64,000 bases of DNA from Haloarcula sp. CBA1129 (lineage in GTDB: Archaea > Halobacteriota > Halobacteria > Halobacteriales > Haloarculaceae). The number at the start of each line of letters is the position of its first letter. Within the stretch, counting starts at the first letter, position 1. Below are positions 30,727-38,775 of the stretch, one piece after another. A model generated the notes under the pieces. That model was not told the DNA's origin. It did no database searches and saw nothing but the letters and a program-made list of their open reading frames with translations. The position numbers and the translations under genes are program-made. The stretch covers positions 3,162,001 to 3,226,000 of the forward strand of contig NZ_RKSM01000001.1 of NCBI RefSeq assembly GCF_008729015.1, given 5' to 3'.

Positions 30727-30958
30727 GCAGCAGTCAGACTGTACTGAACAGCCCCACACCGACTGTGCGGCATGCGGCTCCCTCGTCATGACGGCTAAGA
30801 ATCGCGTGCCTGTGGGATACCGAAACCGGGACGCGGATGCGAAAGAGCCAGTTGATATAATCCTGTGCGAGGCCTGCCGCTTCGGAATCCTGAAAGAGTT
30901 GCTTTCAGGAAACTGGTCCTACAGCGCCCACAAGTTAGACACGGACACTGACAAGTAA
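30719..30958 (+). CDS. Cys4 zinc-finger small protein
   Basis: A 79-aa protein with paired cysteine knuckles, CAAC near residue 17 and CEAC near residue 53, the spacing of a small zinc ribbon. Such proteins often bind nucleic acid or a partner protein. It is the last gene of the left operon. About 100 AT-rich bases follow before the next operon. Confidence 0.68.
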   Translation: MSEQQSDCTEQPHTDCAACGSLVMTAKNRVPVGYRNRDADAKEPVDIILCEACRFGILKELLSGNWSYSAHKLDTDTDK

Positions 30959-31057
30959 CAGAGCTTTCCCGTCTTTTGCTTAGTTGCTTAATTATTAACT
31001 TAGCAACAGGTTTTATTTCTAGGTTGTCCGTCCGTACTGCCGGAGGCATATCTTCGA
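30959..31057 (+). promoter_or_regulatory. AT-rich promoter region of the virion gene operon
   Basis: This about 100-base gap is the most AT-rich intergenic piece on the left side, with TTAATTATTAACTTAG and GTTTTATTTCTAG. The second is about 40-50 bases before the GTG at 31058 and is the best TATA candidate. It separates the left regulatory-type genes from the long run of coupled virion genes. Confidence 0.5.
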
Positions 31058-32407
31058 GTGACAGAGCGAATAGAGTACGGAAGTAAAGACGCGGCAGACG
31101 CCGCGAGAGACCGGCACAGCGAGCATCTGTGTACTGACGACGACCGCCGGCTCAAGACCGTGGCATGGGCGGAGAACGGTACGCCCGAGTGGGTCTTAGA
31201 GCAAGAGCGGCTGGAAGCGGCCGACAGCCGCGACGACGGCGGCGACGACGGCGGACAGGTCGCTCTCTCAGACACCGAGCGCGACGGCATCGACTTCTCG
31301 AAGAAGCGGGCGAACGTCCCCCACGCCAGAGCCGTGAAGGGCATCGCCCAGTCTGAGGGAGTAGAGGACTGGACGAGCTACTACGACCCAACCCTGACCG
31401 TAGACGAGCATCGGGACGTGATGGAGCAAGCGAGCCGAGAGAGCGGGAAGCGGTCGGCCGACGAGACCACCGACGAGAAGGCGGCCAGAGCAGCCCGGTC
31501 GGCACAGTCCAACCAGTGCGACCATGCCCGCGGCCACTGCGAGAACGGCGACCCCGAAGCCTGCGAGTTCCTGACCCAGACCTGCGGCTACGATGAGGAA
31601 GAAGTCGCGCAGTTTATCGACGAAAGCCAGCCCGAGCAGAGCGAGCAGCAGGACCTCGTGACGGTCGGGGGCGACGAGTACCCCGAGATGGAGGTAACAC
31701 CGGAGGTAGCGGGGGCGCTCCGCGACTCGTGGACCGGCTACAAGGCCGGGATGGGCCAGTTAGACGACGCCCTCACCGAAGCGCGCGAAGCTGTCATCAA
31801 CTCCCGGCAGGCGTGGCGGGCCATCAACCGGATACGGGAGGCGCACGACCAAGAGCCGATGCACCCCGACCGGCTGCACACCCTGCTCGACGCGCTCGAC
31901 GCCATGCCCGAGAGCATCCCCGAGGTGCGGACCCTCGACCACTTCGCCGCGGCCCCCGCCGACGAGGGGCAGCCGGGCGACGATCCCGACGACGCCGGGC
32001 AGTGGTCGACCGAGCAGCAGGGGACGCTCGGGGTCGACACCGACGCCGAGGAGAGCATCGAAGAGCAGGTTACGCTCACGGGGGACGCCGACGCGGGCAA
32101 CGAGGTAGCGCCGGAGGCGTGGCGGCGAAAGGGGACGACGTGGACCGGTGGCCCCCACAAAATCGCTCTCGACAGCCAGCAGCGCGGTTCGTGGTACGTC
32201 AAACTGACCGGGCCGGCCGGTCCCCGAGACCTCGCCAGCGACCTACCCGACCCGACCGTGGCCGAGGAAGTGGCCGTCGAGATTACCGAGCGAGTGCAGC
32301 CCAACGAAGTGACCGGCCACAACGCTGATGCGCGGCTACAAGAGGCCGTCGCAGAGGCCAAGAGCGAAGCCCTGCCCGACGACGGCGGGCTGATGGAGTA
32401 CGCATGA
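31058..32407 (+). CDS. Large acidic provirus protein, unknown function
   Basis: A 449-aa very acidic, Gln/Glu/Asp-rich protein beginning at GTG 31058. A Cys/His cluster, CDHARGHCENGDPEACE, near residues 153-169 could bind zinc. The rest has no transmembrane segment and long low-complexity acidic stretches (residues 190-210 and 305-345). Its position, first and longest in the virion operon, is where larger minor virion proteins lie in sphaerolipoviruses, but no homology is claimed. It is also the largest protein of the element without a function, so a replication role cannot be excluded. The stop overlaps the next ATG (ATGA). Confidence 0.7.
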   Translation: MTERIEYGSKDAADAARDRHSEHLCTDDDRRLKTVAWAENGTPEWVLEQERLEAADSRDDGGDDGGQVALSDTERDGIDFSKKRANVPHARAVKGIAQSEGVEDWTSYYDPTLTVDEHRDVMEQASRESGKRSADETTDEKAARAARSAQSNQCDHARGHCENGDPEACEFLTQTCGYDEEEVAQFIDESQPEQSEQQDLVTVGGDEYPEMEVTPEVAGALRDSWTGYKAGMGQLDDALTEAREAVINSRQAWRAINRIREAHDQEPMHPDRLHTLLDALDAMPESIPEVRTLDHFAAAPADEGQPGDDPDDAGQWSTEQQGTLGVDTDAEESIEEQVTLTGDADAGNEVAPEAWRRKGTTWTGGPHKIALDSQQRGSWYVKLTGPAGPRDLASDLPDPTVAEEVAVEITERVQPNEVTGHNADARLQEAVAEAKSEALPDDGGLMEYA

Positions 32408-33024
32408 TGGAGCCATACTACTGCCCCGCAGAGGGGTGCGACTACGGAGAAACGGAGGACAAGACCCTCGCGGCTGTCCGGTCCCACATCAACGCGATGG
32501 GCGGCGATGCCCACGACTGGGACACCCTCAAACCGCTCCTGCACGAGCAGGGAGAGAGCAACGACGACCAGCCAGACGACCAGCCAAACGACCCCGACGA
32601 CGACCCGCCCGGCACGGGGGGCGCGGCTGGTAGCGACGACGAGGGAGACGACGACCAGCAAACCGAGGGGGGAGAGCAGACTGAAACCCCCGAGAACCCG
32701 GAGAGCGACCAGCAAGATATGGACCAATCCACCGAGTACGACCAGCAGATACAGCAGGCACAGCAGGCAGACGACCAGCCAGACGACCCCGACGACAGCA
32801 GCCAAAGCGGGGGACGTGACGGGGGACAGACCAGCCAGACGACCAGCGGCCGAGGGGTGCCTGTGGTCCCCCTCGTGGCTGGTATCTTGCTGCTCGGCCT
32901 GCTGCTCGTTGCCCTCTCCGGTGACGACGACCAGCCGGAGCCGGTCGACAGCGAGGTAGTCGAGGAGAGCGAGCAGGCCGACCCAATGGCCGACGACCCG
33001 GAGGCTGAGATTGCATGGGACTGA
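32404..33024 (+). CDS. Zinc-finger/acidic/transmembrane provirus protein
   Basis: A 206-aa protein in three parts: an N-terminal C2H2-like finger (YYCPAEGCDYGE, then HINAMGGDAH), a central very acidic low-complexity region rich in Asp, Gln and Gly (residues about 50-150), and one hydrophobic helix near residue 155-172 (VPLVAGILLLGLLLVALS) before an acidic tail. It is probably a virion membrane protein or a membrane-anchored nucleic-acid binder. It is coupled to both neighbours by overlaps. Confidence 0.7.
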   Translation: MMEPYYCPAEGCDYGETEDKTLAAVRSHINAMGGDAHDWDTLKPLLHEQGESNDDQPDDQPNDPDDDPPGTGGAAGSDDEGDDDQQTEGGEQTETPENPESDQQDMDQSTEYDQQIQQAQQADDQPDDPDDSSQSGGRDGGQTSQTTSGRGVPVVPLVAGILLLGLLLVALSGDDDQPEPVDSEVVEESEQADPMADDPEAEIAWD

Positions 33025-33140
33025 CCTACTCTATCGGGACTGTCTTAGACGATGAGGGGCAGGTCTACGAGATATTCGACGACGGCACAGCACACCACCG
33101 CGGCGAACTGAGCGAGATGAGCGGTGGTCGAGATGAGTGA
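33015..33140 (+). CDS. Very small provirus protein (41 aa)
   Basis: A 41-aa frame, MGLTYSIGTVLDDEGQVYEI and a short polar tail. It overlaps the preceding gene by ten bases and the next by eight (ATGAGTGA). The overlap pattern and regular codon use support it, despite its size. No function is known. Confidence 0.5.
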   Translation: MGLTYSIGTVLDDEGQVYEIFDDGTAHHRGELSEMSGGRDE

Positions 33141-33702
33141 GACCGAGCAGGTCGACCCGGCCGAGCAGGAGAGCGACGAGGGAGAGACCGAGGAGGAGCC
33201 GCCGGAAATCGACCCCGACGAGCAGGCCGACGTATCGCTCGATGAGCTATCTGTCGACCCCGACGACGTGGAGCAAGAGGCAGGGGCCGCCAGCGGCGAC
33301 GAGAGCGACCCCGACGACTCCGACGACCAAGACGACCCGGAGACCAGCGCGGCCGACGAGACCGCGAACCAGCCGGCCATGCCCGACGGGCAGACGTGGG
33401 GCGACCAGTACGTTTCCATGCTGGCGCTCCTACTCGGTGAGATTGCCGAGTCGACCGAGGGAGAGCCGGGCAAGACCGCCGAGGACATCGAGGAACTGGC
33501 CCGTGCCCCGCCTGTCGAGCTAGACGAGAACGTGGACGAGTGGCTACAGCAGGCCGGCATGGGGGCCGACGTGCCCCCCGGTAAGGCGGTCGCTATCGGC
33601 ACAGCCGGTCTCGTCGCGGTCGTGCTACTGACCGAGACCGACATGGCCGGCGATCTGATGGACGGACTGAGCGACCAACTGAGCGGTGCAGACCTACTCT
33701 AA
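33133..33702 (+). CDS. Acidic provirus protein with C-terminal membrane helix
   Basis: A 189-aa protein whose first 80 residues are almost only Glu, Asp, Pro, Ser and Gln. A mixed helical middle and one hydrophobic segment near residues 151-168 (KAVAIGTAGLVAVVLLTE) follow. A single C-terminal membrane segment and acidic outer part are typical of minor membrane proteins of haloviruses. The ATG at 33133 follows the ATGAGTGA overlap. No family is recognised. Confidence 0.7.
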   Translation: MSETEQVDPAEQESDEGETEEEPPEIDPDEQADVSLDELSVDPDDVEQEAGAASGDESDPDDSDDQDDPETSAADETANQPAMPDGQTWGDQYVSMLALLLGEIAESTEGEPGKTAEDIEELARAPPVELDENVDEWLQQAGMGADVPPGKAVAIGTAGLVAVVLLTETDMAGDLMDGLSDQLSGADLL

Positions 33703-33706
33703 GACC

Positions 33707-34282
33707 ATGATGGACAAAATCAAGCAGATTCGAGAGGCAAAGGCAGAACTGGAAAACCCCCACGAGAGCGACCGCATCAACGCTATCGCGGAGATACTGG
33801 CAGAAATCGAGTCCGCCCAGCGGCGAGCGGTGGTGAACCAGCGCGAAGCCCTGGGCATCGACCCCGACGACGGCCGGACCGGCATCGACAAGGACGGCCG
33901 ACAGGCCGAAATCATCGACGTGGTGGACGCTCAGACCCCCGGCGGCCCGTCGCTGGCAGAGGTGTGGTTAGAGCAGTGCGTCGAGTCTGTCGACGGAGAC
34001 CCGGCGGCGCTCGCTCACTACTCCGCGATGGACTCCGACGAGTGGACCGAGCAAATCGAGCGGTGGGCCGACACGTACCGCAACGCTGAGTCTGGGGAGA
34101 TCGAGGCGAGCGACCGCGACCTTGCGGACCACCACATCAGCCAGAAGTGGGGTGTCTCGCTCTCCGAGTTCGAGCAGACAGTCGTGCAGTTCAACGCGGC
34201 CACAGCTCTAGAAGACCTGCTGGCCGGCCCGTCGAAAGAGACCGAGCAGGCCATCGAGGCGAATACTGAGGTGCTGGCATGA
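33707..34282 (+). CDS. Provirus protein of unknown function (191 aa)
   Basis: A 191-aa soluble, acidic, mostly helical protein starting MMDKIKQIREAKAELENP. No membrane segment is present and no motif is recognised. The ATG at 33707 is preferred to an upstream GTG in the previous gene. It lies four bases after the previous stop and overlaps the next gene as ATGA, just upstream of the ATPase, where sphaerolipoviruses carry assembly-related or minor virion genes. Confidence 0.65.
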   Translation: MMDKIKQIREAKAELENPHESDRINAIAEILAEIESAQRRAVVNQREALGIDPDDGRTGIDKDGRQAEIIDVVDAQTPGGPSLAEVWLEQCVESVDGDPAALAHYSAMDSDEWTEQIERWADTYRNAESGEIEASDRDLADHHISQKWGVSLSEFEQTVVQFNAATALEDLLAGPSKETEQAIEANTEVLA

Positions 34283-34524
34283 GCATCGACGACGTTTGGC
34301 TCGAACCAATCGTCGCGGGACTGCTTGCCGGGGCCATCTGCGAAGTTCTGACCGCCGGCAGCGGCGAACCCATCGACCCCGACGAGCGGCCCGACTGGGC
34401 GACCCTCACCGAGTGCGACCTGCAAGCCCTCGCAGACGGGGACGCTCAGACCATCAAGACGAGCGGACACGGCGACCTGTACCGCCTTGAATCCGTCGAC
34501 GTGGAGACCGAGACCGACGAATGA
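34279..34524 (+). CDS. Small acidic provirus protein (81 aa)
   Basis: An 81-aa protein with a short hydrophobic stretch near its start (VAGLLAGAICEVL) and an acidic polar remainder. It is coupled by ATGA overlaps on both sides. No family is recognised. Confidence 0.6.
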   Translation: MSIDDVWLEPIVAGLLAGAICEVLTAGSGEPIDPDERPDWATLTECDLQALADGDAQTIKTSGHGDLYRLESVDVETETDE

Positions 34525-34556
34525 GCGAGCAGGAGATCGAGGAACAACGGCGGCGC
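34521..34556 (+). repeat. 36-bp gene-start repeat, copy 1
   Basis: From the ATG at 34521 the 36 bases encoding MSEQEIEEQRRR differ by a single A/G from 38798-38833, where the same 12 residues occur inside a different small gene. The preceding bases, rich in GAGACCGA, are also similar, so the duplicated unit may be slightly longer. Confidence 0.85.
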
Positions 34557-34754
34557 GAGTGTGACGCCTGCGGCCGCCCCATCTGTAGGCGCTGCTCGCG
34601 GTGTCTGGTTCGGCGCGTCCGCGGGGTCGCTCCGCTCCGCTGGACCTACCGCTGCCCGTCGTGGTGGTGCCGGGTCCGCAAGCGTCTCCGACTCCGACCG
34701 CTCCGGCGCGGCGACACCCCGCGAACCGGGGTCTGCACGGAGGGAGATGCGTGA
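34521..34754 (+). CDS. Cysteine- and arginine-rich small protein
   Basis: A 77-aa basic protein, an exception among acidic neighbours. Its cysteines (CDACGRPICRRC, then C-x-W-W-C-R) could bind zinc. Arginine makes up about a quarter of it, so nucleic-acid binding is plausible. It starts with the repeated MSEQEIEEQRRR segment and overlaps the ATPase start by GTGA. It precedes the packaging ATPase, so a role in genome packaging is possible but unproven. Confidence 0.6.
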   Translation: MSEQEIEEQRRRECDACGRPICRRCSRCLVRRVRGVAPLRWTYRCPSWWCRVRKRLRLRPLRRGDTPRTGVCTEGDA

Positions 34755-35551
34755 ATCTCGCTTTCGTTGCACAGTCGGGCTGGGGGAAGTCCTTCCACGC
34801 TCAGGCGTGGATGGAGAGCAACGCCAGCGAGTACGCGGCGCTCGTCGTAATGGACTACTGCGCGGAGTACCGGGGACTCGTCAAAGCCGGGATAGCTGAC
34901 CATCTCATCGTCGGGCCGGTCGAAGTACAGTGGTCCGTACAGGACTGGATGGCGGTGCTGAAGGCAAACCCGCACATCGTCTTAGAACGGCACAAGGCCG
35001 AAATCGGAACCGACAGGTGGCGCGAAATCTGCACCCGTATCGCCTCGGCAGTCCGTCGACTAGATCGGGACCAACTCGTAGTAGTCGATGAGGCCCACTT
35101 TGTCGCCCCTCAGCGCCAGAAGCTCCCACAGCCGGTGAAAGAACTGGCGACGACCGGCCGGGGCGCTGGTACGTCGACAATGTGGGTCACACAGCGGACG
35201 GCAGAGATAGACAAAAGCGTACTCACACAGTGCCATGCCCGGATGATTGGAGGGTTCGACGGCGGCGAAATCGGCCCACTCGAAACCTCTATTCAGTACC
35301 CTGCCGACCTGCACGATCCCGGTGCGGACCTGCCACCGTCGGGACTCCCTGACAACCTGCTGCCGGACGACAGAGAGCGGCCCACGTCGCTACAGAAGCA
35401 CAAGGACCCAGACGGCTCTATCACCGGCACAGAGTGGATTTACTCAGACGACGACGGCGAGCGAAGCCGGCTCAACACTGCAAACGTCTCAATGGACAGC
35501 ACGCACTACGGAAGCGAAGGCAACGACCTCAACGCCCCAGAATACACATGA
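34751..35551 (+). CDS. Viral genome-packaging ATPase (A32/FtsK-like)
   Basis: A 266-aa P-loop ATPase with Walker A AQSGWGKS at residues 7-14 and Walker B LVVVDEAH near residues 110-117, followed by a conserved TTGRGAGTSTMWVTQR segment of the sensor type near residue 135. Its size and the gene directly upstream of the capsid genes fit the putative packaging ATPase of SH1, HHIV-2 and SNJ1 and of the PRD1-adenovirus lineage. The GTG at 34751 is chosen because it overlaps the previous stop (GTGA) and puts the P-loop at the very N-terminus, as in that family. A longer upstream reading is only the neighbouring gene out of frame. Confidence 0.88.
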   Translation: MNLAFVAQSGWGKSFHAQAWMESNASEYAALVVMDYCAEYRGLVKAGIADHLIVGPVEVQWSVQDWMAVLKANPHIVLERHKAEIGTDRWREICTRIASAVRRLDRDQLVVVDEAHFVAPQRQKLPQPVKELATTGRGAGTSTMWVTQRTAEIDKSVLTQCHARMIGGFDGGEIGPLETSIQYPADLHDPGADLPPSGLPDNLLPDDRERPTSLQKHKDPDGSITGTEWIYSDDDGERSRLNTANVSMDSTHYGSEGNDLNAPEYT

Positions 35552-35688
35552 TGACACAAATCACCCTGCGCGGTGAGAGCAGCGAACGGTTCGAGGAAGC
35601 CCGCGAGCGCATCGACTGTGACCTTCCCGGCAGCGAGCCGTCGAATGCCGAGGTGGTCCGCGTCCTGATGGACGACTCGCAGTACTGA
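35548..35688 (+). CDS. Small protein with ribbon-helix-helix-like end (46 aa)
   Basis: A 46-aa protein starting MMTQITLRGESSERFEEARE and ending in SNAEVVRVLMDDSQY. The strand-helix-helix pattern resembles a minimal ribbon-helix-helix DNA-binding protein. It overlaps the ATPase stop as ATGA. About 75 bases without a gene follow, the largest break within the virion operon, with a CTTTTTCG run that could mark a terminator or internal promoter. Confidence 0.6.
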   Translation: MMTQITLRGESSERFEEARERIDCDLPGSEPSNAEVVRVLMDDSQY

Positions 35689-35764
35689 CCGAAGCGCCCC
35701 GAAGCAGACCGCTACGCTTTTTCGTCGGTTCTTGAAGGTATACCGGCCTAAACGGGACGATTGC

Positions 35765-36028
35765 ATGGATTTTGGTAATGCAACGTCGACACTCGCCTCG
35801 CAGGACTACGTGGTGGACGTAGCCCTCGTGATGGTCGGGTTCGTCGGCCCTGCCGCAGTCAAGTACGGAATTGAGACCAAGATGGGCAAAGACCTGCCCG
35901 ACGAGGCGTACGGGGCGACCGTCGCGGTCGGCGGCGCTGTCTACGGTGGCGAGGGGCGCAAGGTCGCACTCGGCGGCGGCGTCCACGTCGTGGAGGCGCT
36001 TCGAGAGCGGTTCACGGGAGATAACTGA
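35765..36028 (+). CDS. Small viral membrane protein (VP12-like by position)
   Basis: An 87-aa protein with two hydrophobic, glycine/alanine-rich stretches, near residues 14-32 and 58-80. It sits immediately before the two capsid genes, the position of the membrane protein VP12 in SH1. That correspondence is inferred from position and type, not alignment. The ATG at 35765 is preferred to an upstream TTG. Two bases separate it from the small capsid gene. Confidence 0.7.
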   Translation: MDFGNATSTLASQDYVVDVALVMVGFVGPAAVKYGIETKMGKDLPDEAYGATVAVGGAVYGGEGRKVALGGGVHVVEALRERFTGDN

Positions 36029-36030
36029 GC

Positions 36031-36561
36031 ATGTCCGAAGATATTTTCGCCAGCGAAGGCAGCACGGCCGAAGCGGTCACAGTCGCACAGAACGCGCCGG
36101 CCAGCCCCCGGCCGACGCCGATCCTCGAAATCGTGCCGGAGCGCGGCCAGTTCCTCCGCTTCCTGAACTCGGTTGCACAGGGCCAGCAGGGCGGTATGCC
36201 GGTCTACATGGACCTGCGCGACTCCAACGGCGACCCGCTCCCGACCAACACCTCGCTGTACTTCGCGGTCGAGCCGTCCGGCCACGAGACAGCGATGAAG
36301 GTCTCGGAAACGCTGAAGAACATCAGCCAGTACGTCAAGCTCACTATCTCCGAGCAGCGCAACGTCGATAACATCGACAGCGTGAAGATCGAGCTTCAGG
36401 CCCCGGAGAACGCCCCCAACGGCGGCGACTCCGTGCCGAAGATCGACGTTCGGGACATCGACACGCTGTACCTGATGGCCGACTCGGCCGCACAGGTCGA
36501 CTGGGACAACTCCGAGGTGTACATCGAGAGCAACGCAGTCGAGCAGCACGGACGGCGGTGA
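36031..36561 (+). CDS. Small major capsid protein (VP7-like)
   Basis: A 176-aa soluble protein with no membrane helix and many beta-strand-like stretches (PILEIVPERGQFLRFLNSV, then PVYMDLRDSNGDPLP, YVKLTISEQRN, KIELQAPENAPNGG). In sphaerolipoviruses two single jelly-roll capsid proteins, VP7 of about 185 aa and VP4 of about 230 aa, are encoded side by side. Length, order and neighbours here match that plan, so this is the likely small capsid protein. Six bases separate it from the next gene, and both should be strongly expressed. Confidence 0.82.
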   Translation: MSEDIFASEGSTAEAVTVAQNAPASPRPTPILEIVPERGQFLRFLNSVAQGQQGGMPVYMDLRDSNGDPLPTNTSLYFAVEPSGHETAMKVSETLKNISQYVKLTISEQRNVDNIDSVKIELQAPENAPNGGDSVPKIDVRDIDTLYLMADSAAQVDWDNSEVYIESNAVEQHGRR

Positions 36562-36567
36562 TCACCG

Positions 36568-37293
36568 ATGAGCCTGATGGAACGCCTCGACAACGCGAGC
36601 CGACAGCCCGGCCACATCACGCCGGACGAGATGGAAACGGCGGTCAACTCGCAGGGGCAGCGGTCCAGAATCGGCCGCTACCGGGCCACCACGGCCCATA
36701 TGCTCCGCGAGGGGCGGAGCAACCCGCTCAAGCTCGCCATCCCGGCCTACGAGTCGTTCGCGACCAACGCGACGGCCGACGACACGGAGACGTTCAACCT
36801 CGGCCACTCGGTCACTGACTCGCCGGTGACGCAGGCCGTCGTTGTCTGGCTCGACGGCGAGTACTACGGGACGCCCGATTCGGTGGACTACGACGCCGAC
36901 ACCATCGACGTGACAGACACGGGGACCGAAAGCACGGTTCACGTCTACTACATCAGTGATGCCGCGGCTTCCCTCGAAATCCGAAAGGCAGCGAGCAACG
37001 CCGATACCGGGTCTCAGCGGGTGTACACGGGCAACCTCGGACTCGTCCACAACGCCCCGCAGATCGAGCAGCCCGAGTATCTGCGGCTGACCCAGACGCC
37101 GCTACACAACTGGGTCGGCACGGATATGACGGTCGACGTGTACCTCGATGCGCCGTACACCGTGCGATGGACGGACAACGACGGCGACGGAACCGAGCCG
37201 ACGAACGCGCTCCTGCACGTCCCCGCCATGGTCGGCCAGAGTGAGATCAACGGTCTCACGTCGGCCGTCTCGGCGGACATGGGACGGCAGTAG
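36568..37293 (+). CDS. Large major capsid protein (VP4-like)
   Basis: A 241-aa protein rich in beta strands, without membrane helices. Landmarks are TPDEMETAVNSQGQRSRIGRY near residue 12, VVVWLDGEYYGTPDSVDYD near residue 91, VYTGNLGLVHNAPQIEQPEY near residue 152 and DVYLDAPYTVRW near residue 191. It is directly after the smaller capsid-like gene and has the length of VP4 of SH1-type viruses. In those viruses VP4 and VP7 form capsomers on a T=28 lattice over an internal membrane. The protein end MGRQ is followed by 16 non-coding bases. Confidence 0.82.
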   Translation: MSLMERLDNASRQPGHITPDEMETAVNSQGQRSRIGRYRATTAHMLREGRSNPLKLAIPAYESFATNATADDTETFNLGHSVTDSPVTQAVVVWLDGEYYGTPDSVDYDADTIDVTDTGTESTVHVYYISDAAASLEIRKAASNADTGSQRVYTGNLGLVHNAPQIEQPEYLRLTQTPLHNWVGTDMTVDVYLDAPYTVRWTDNDGDGTEPTNALLHVPAMVGQSEINGLTSAVSADMGRQ

Positions 37294-37309
37294 GAGACCA
37301 CTCAGACCA

Positions 37310-37573
37310 ATGTTTTCGGCAGATTACACGCCTGTCTGGGAAGAAGGAGCATCGGCAACAGAATCCGGCGATTTCGAGGACTCGGTGACGTTCACGGCGA
37401 CCGAGACCGACGCCGACGCGGTGGCCGGCAGCAACAGCGAGACGAACGGGCCGCTGACCGCTCAGGTCGAGCAGTCGGGATGGACGACCGACGACGTGAT
37501 GATGGCACTCTCGGCGCTGAACGTCCTGATGTTCGCCGCGCTGCTGTACCTGTCCATCGAGGGGAGTGCTTGA
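37310..37573 (+). CDS. Small viral membrane protein (VP13-like by position)
   Basis: An 87-aa protein, acidic for its first 60 residues, with one C-terminal membrane segment (ALSALNVLMFAALLYLSIEG). It follows the large capsid gene, where SH1 has VP13. The ATG at 37310 is the first good start after the capsid stop. The role, probably a membrane-embedded virion protein, is inferred from position. Confidence 0.7.
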   Translation: MFSADYTPVWEEGASATESGDFEDSVTFTATETDADAVAGSNSETNGPLTAQVEQSGWTTDDVMMALSALNVLMFAALLYLSIEGSA

Positions 37574-37574
37574 G

Positions 37575-38072
37575 ATGACGACAGCAAGCCGAACGTTCAC
37601 TGAGGCGTTTCAGCGGTTCCCCGACGACGAGCAGGCCCGTCAAGAGTGGCTGGCAGGCAGTGACAGCTACGACGGCGACGGCACGGAGAACGACAACAGC
37701 AACACCGACCTCGATCTCATCGAAGGCGATGGCATCGGCGGCGACAACTCCCTCGGCTCCAACGAGGCAGCCGCCGACGACTTCGCGGAGAGCATCGCTG
37801 TCGGAGAGATTGACGGCCACGCGCCGGATAGCGAGGTGAACGCGGCGCTCGGAGCTGACGGCGAGCCGGTGGCCGTCGCGGCGACCGCCGAGGAGATACA
37901 GCAGGCCGGCGGTTCTCTTTGGGAGACCGTGACCGGAACGACGACCTCGACCGGAAGCATGCCGACGGCATCTCTCGGCGGCTCGGGTGGCGGCCTGAGA
38001 ACCGCTATCGCGGTATTCCTCGGCATCGGCCTGCTTGGGTTCGGATACATCAAGATGGAGGGCCAGCAGTGA
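37575..38072 (+). CDS. Viral membrane-associated protein (165 aa)
   Basis: A 165-aa protein, polar and acidic up to residue 115, then Gly/Ser/Thr-rich with a C-terminal membrane segment (AIAVFLGIGLLGFGYI) ending in a short charged tail. By position it would correspond to VP2 of SH1, but it is far shorter and I see no heptad repeats, so I do not equate them. It overlaps the next gene by GTGA. Confidence 0.65.
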   Translation: MTTASRTFTEAFQRFPDDEQARQEWLAGSDSYDGDGTENDNSNTDLDLIEGDGIGGDNSLGSNEAAADDFAESIAVGEIDGHAPDSEVNAALGADGEPVAVAATAEEIQQAGGSLWETVTGTTTSTGSMPTASLGGSGGGLRTAIAVFLGIGLLGFGYIKMEGQQ

Positions 38073-38578
38073 CCGAGTGGTTGCCCGACGATCTCGAACC
38101 CGATGATGGGACCGCGGCCGACTTAGCGGCCGACGCGACCGGGACGTACTACGACTGGGCGCTCTCCCCGGTCCAATCAGCTACCGGAGTAGGCCCCACG
38201 GCATCTGAGACGGCAGACTTCGTGTACGGAGCGTACGCCACGCCGCCCGAGGAAGGCGAGGAGTACAACCAAGACGCGGTGCTGACCGGCCCCGCTCGGG
38301 ACCTGTACGACTACGCGTTTGATTATGACGGCGAGTGGGGCGACCAACAGGACCAGCACGACCTTGCCGGTCCCTCTATCGACTTCTCGTCAGTACTCGA
38401 CACGTCCAACGATGAGCCGGTCTTTCGTCGACAGTCCGACCCGACCGCCGGGAGCGGTCTGCTCGGCTACGGCATGGTCGGCCCGAAGGAGGCCGCCGGA
38501 ATCGTCGGCCTGCTGGTGGTGATGTGGATGCTGGCCCCCTACGCACAGGTGGCCGCCACAGCGGGAGGGAGCGCGTGA
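38069..38578 (+). CDS. Viral membrane protein (169 aa)
   Basis: A 169-aa protein with an acidic Tyr/Asp-rich body and one membrane segment near residues 143-162 (AAGIVGLLVVMWMLAPYAQV). A GTG start at 38069 overlaps the preceding stop. In SH1 a membrane protein (VP5) occupies a comparable place; equivalence is a guess from order. It overlaps the next ATG by one base (TGATG). Confidence 0.65.
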   Translation: MTEWLPDDLEPDDGTAADLAADATGTYYDWALSPVQSATGVGPTASETADFVYGAYATPPEEGEEYNQDAVLTGPARDLYDYAFDYDGEWGDQQDQHDLAGPSIDFSSVLDTSNDEPVFRRQSDPTAGSGLLGYGMVGPKEAAGIVGLLVVMWMLAPYAQVAATAGGSA

Positions 38579-38775
38579 TGCTGCCCGACCCAATCATCTA
38601 CCAGATGGCTGCGATACTCGGCGCGTCCGGTCTGGCGGCGCTCGGAATCGAAGCCCGCTGGACGCACAAGGCGGTCCTGAGACACGACCGGCAACTGTCG
38701 GGGACGGACCACCGGAAAGGCATCGCAACGCTGGTCAACAAGTATCTACGCGGCAAGGAGACCGATGAGAACTAA
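38578..38775 (+). CDS. Small membrane protein (65 aa)
   Basis: A 65-aa protein with one N-terminal membrane segment (IIYQMAAILGASGLAALGI) and a basic C-terminal part (RWTHKAVLRHDRQ), which could face packaged DNA. It overlaps the previous stop by one base and the following small frame by eleven. Confidence 0.65.
   Translation: MLPDPIIYQMAAILGASGLAALGIEARWTHKAVLRHDRQLSGTDHRKGIATLVNKYLRGKETDEN

Noticed and set aside
31738-32805. A 355-aa minus-strand gene across the acidic provirus genes
   Set aside because: It is antisense to two coupled, acidic genes, and its hydrophobic low-complexity residues are the mirror of Asp/Glu codons.
33045-33644. A 199-aa Ser-rich minus-strand gene in the provirus
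   Set aside because: It is the antisense shadow of the acidic 189-aa gene; serine runs arise from GAC/GAG codons read backwards.
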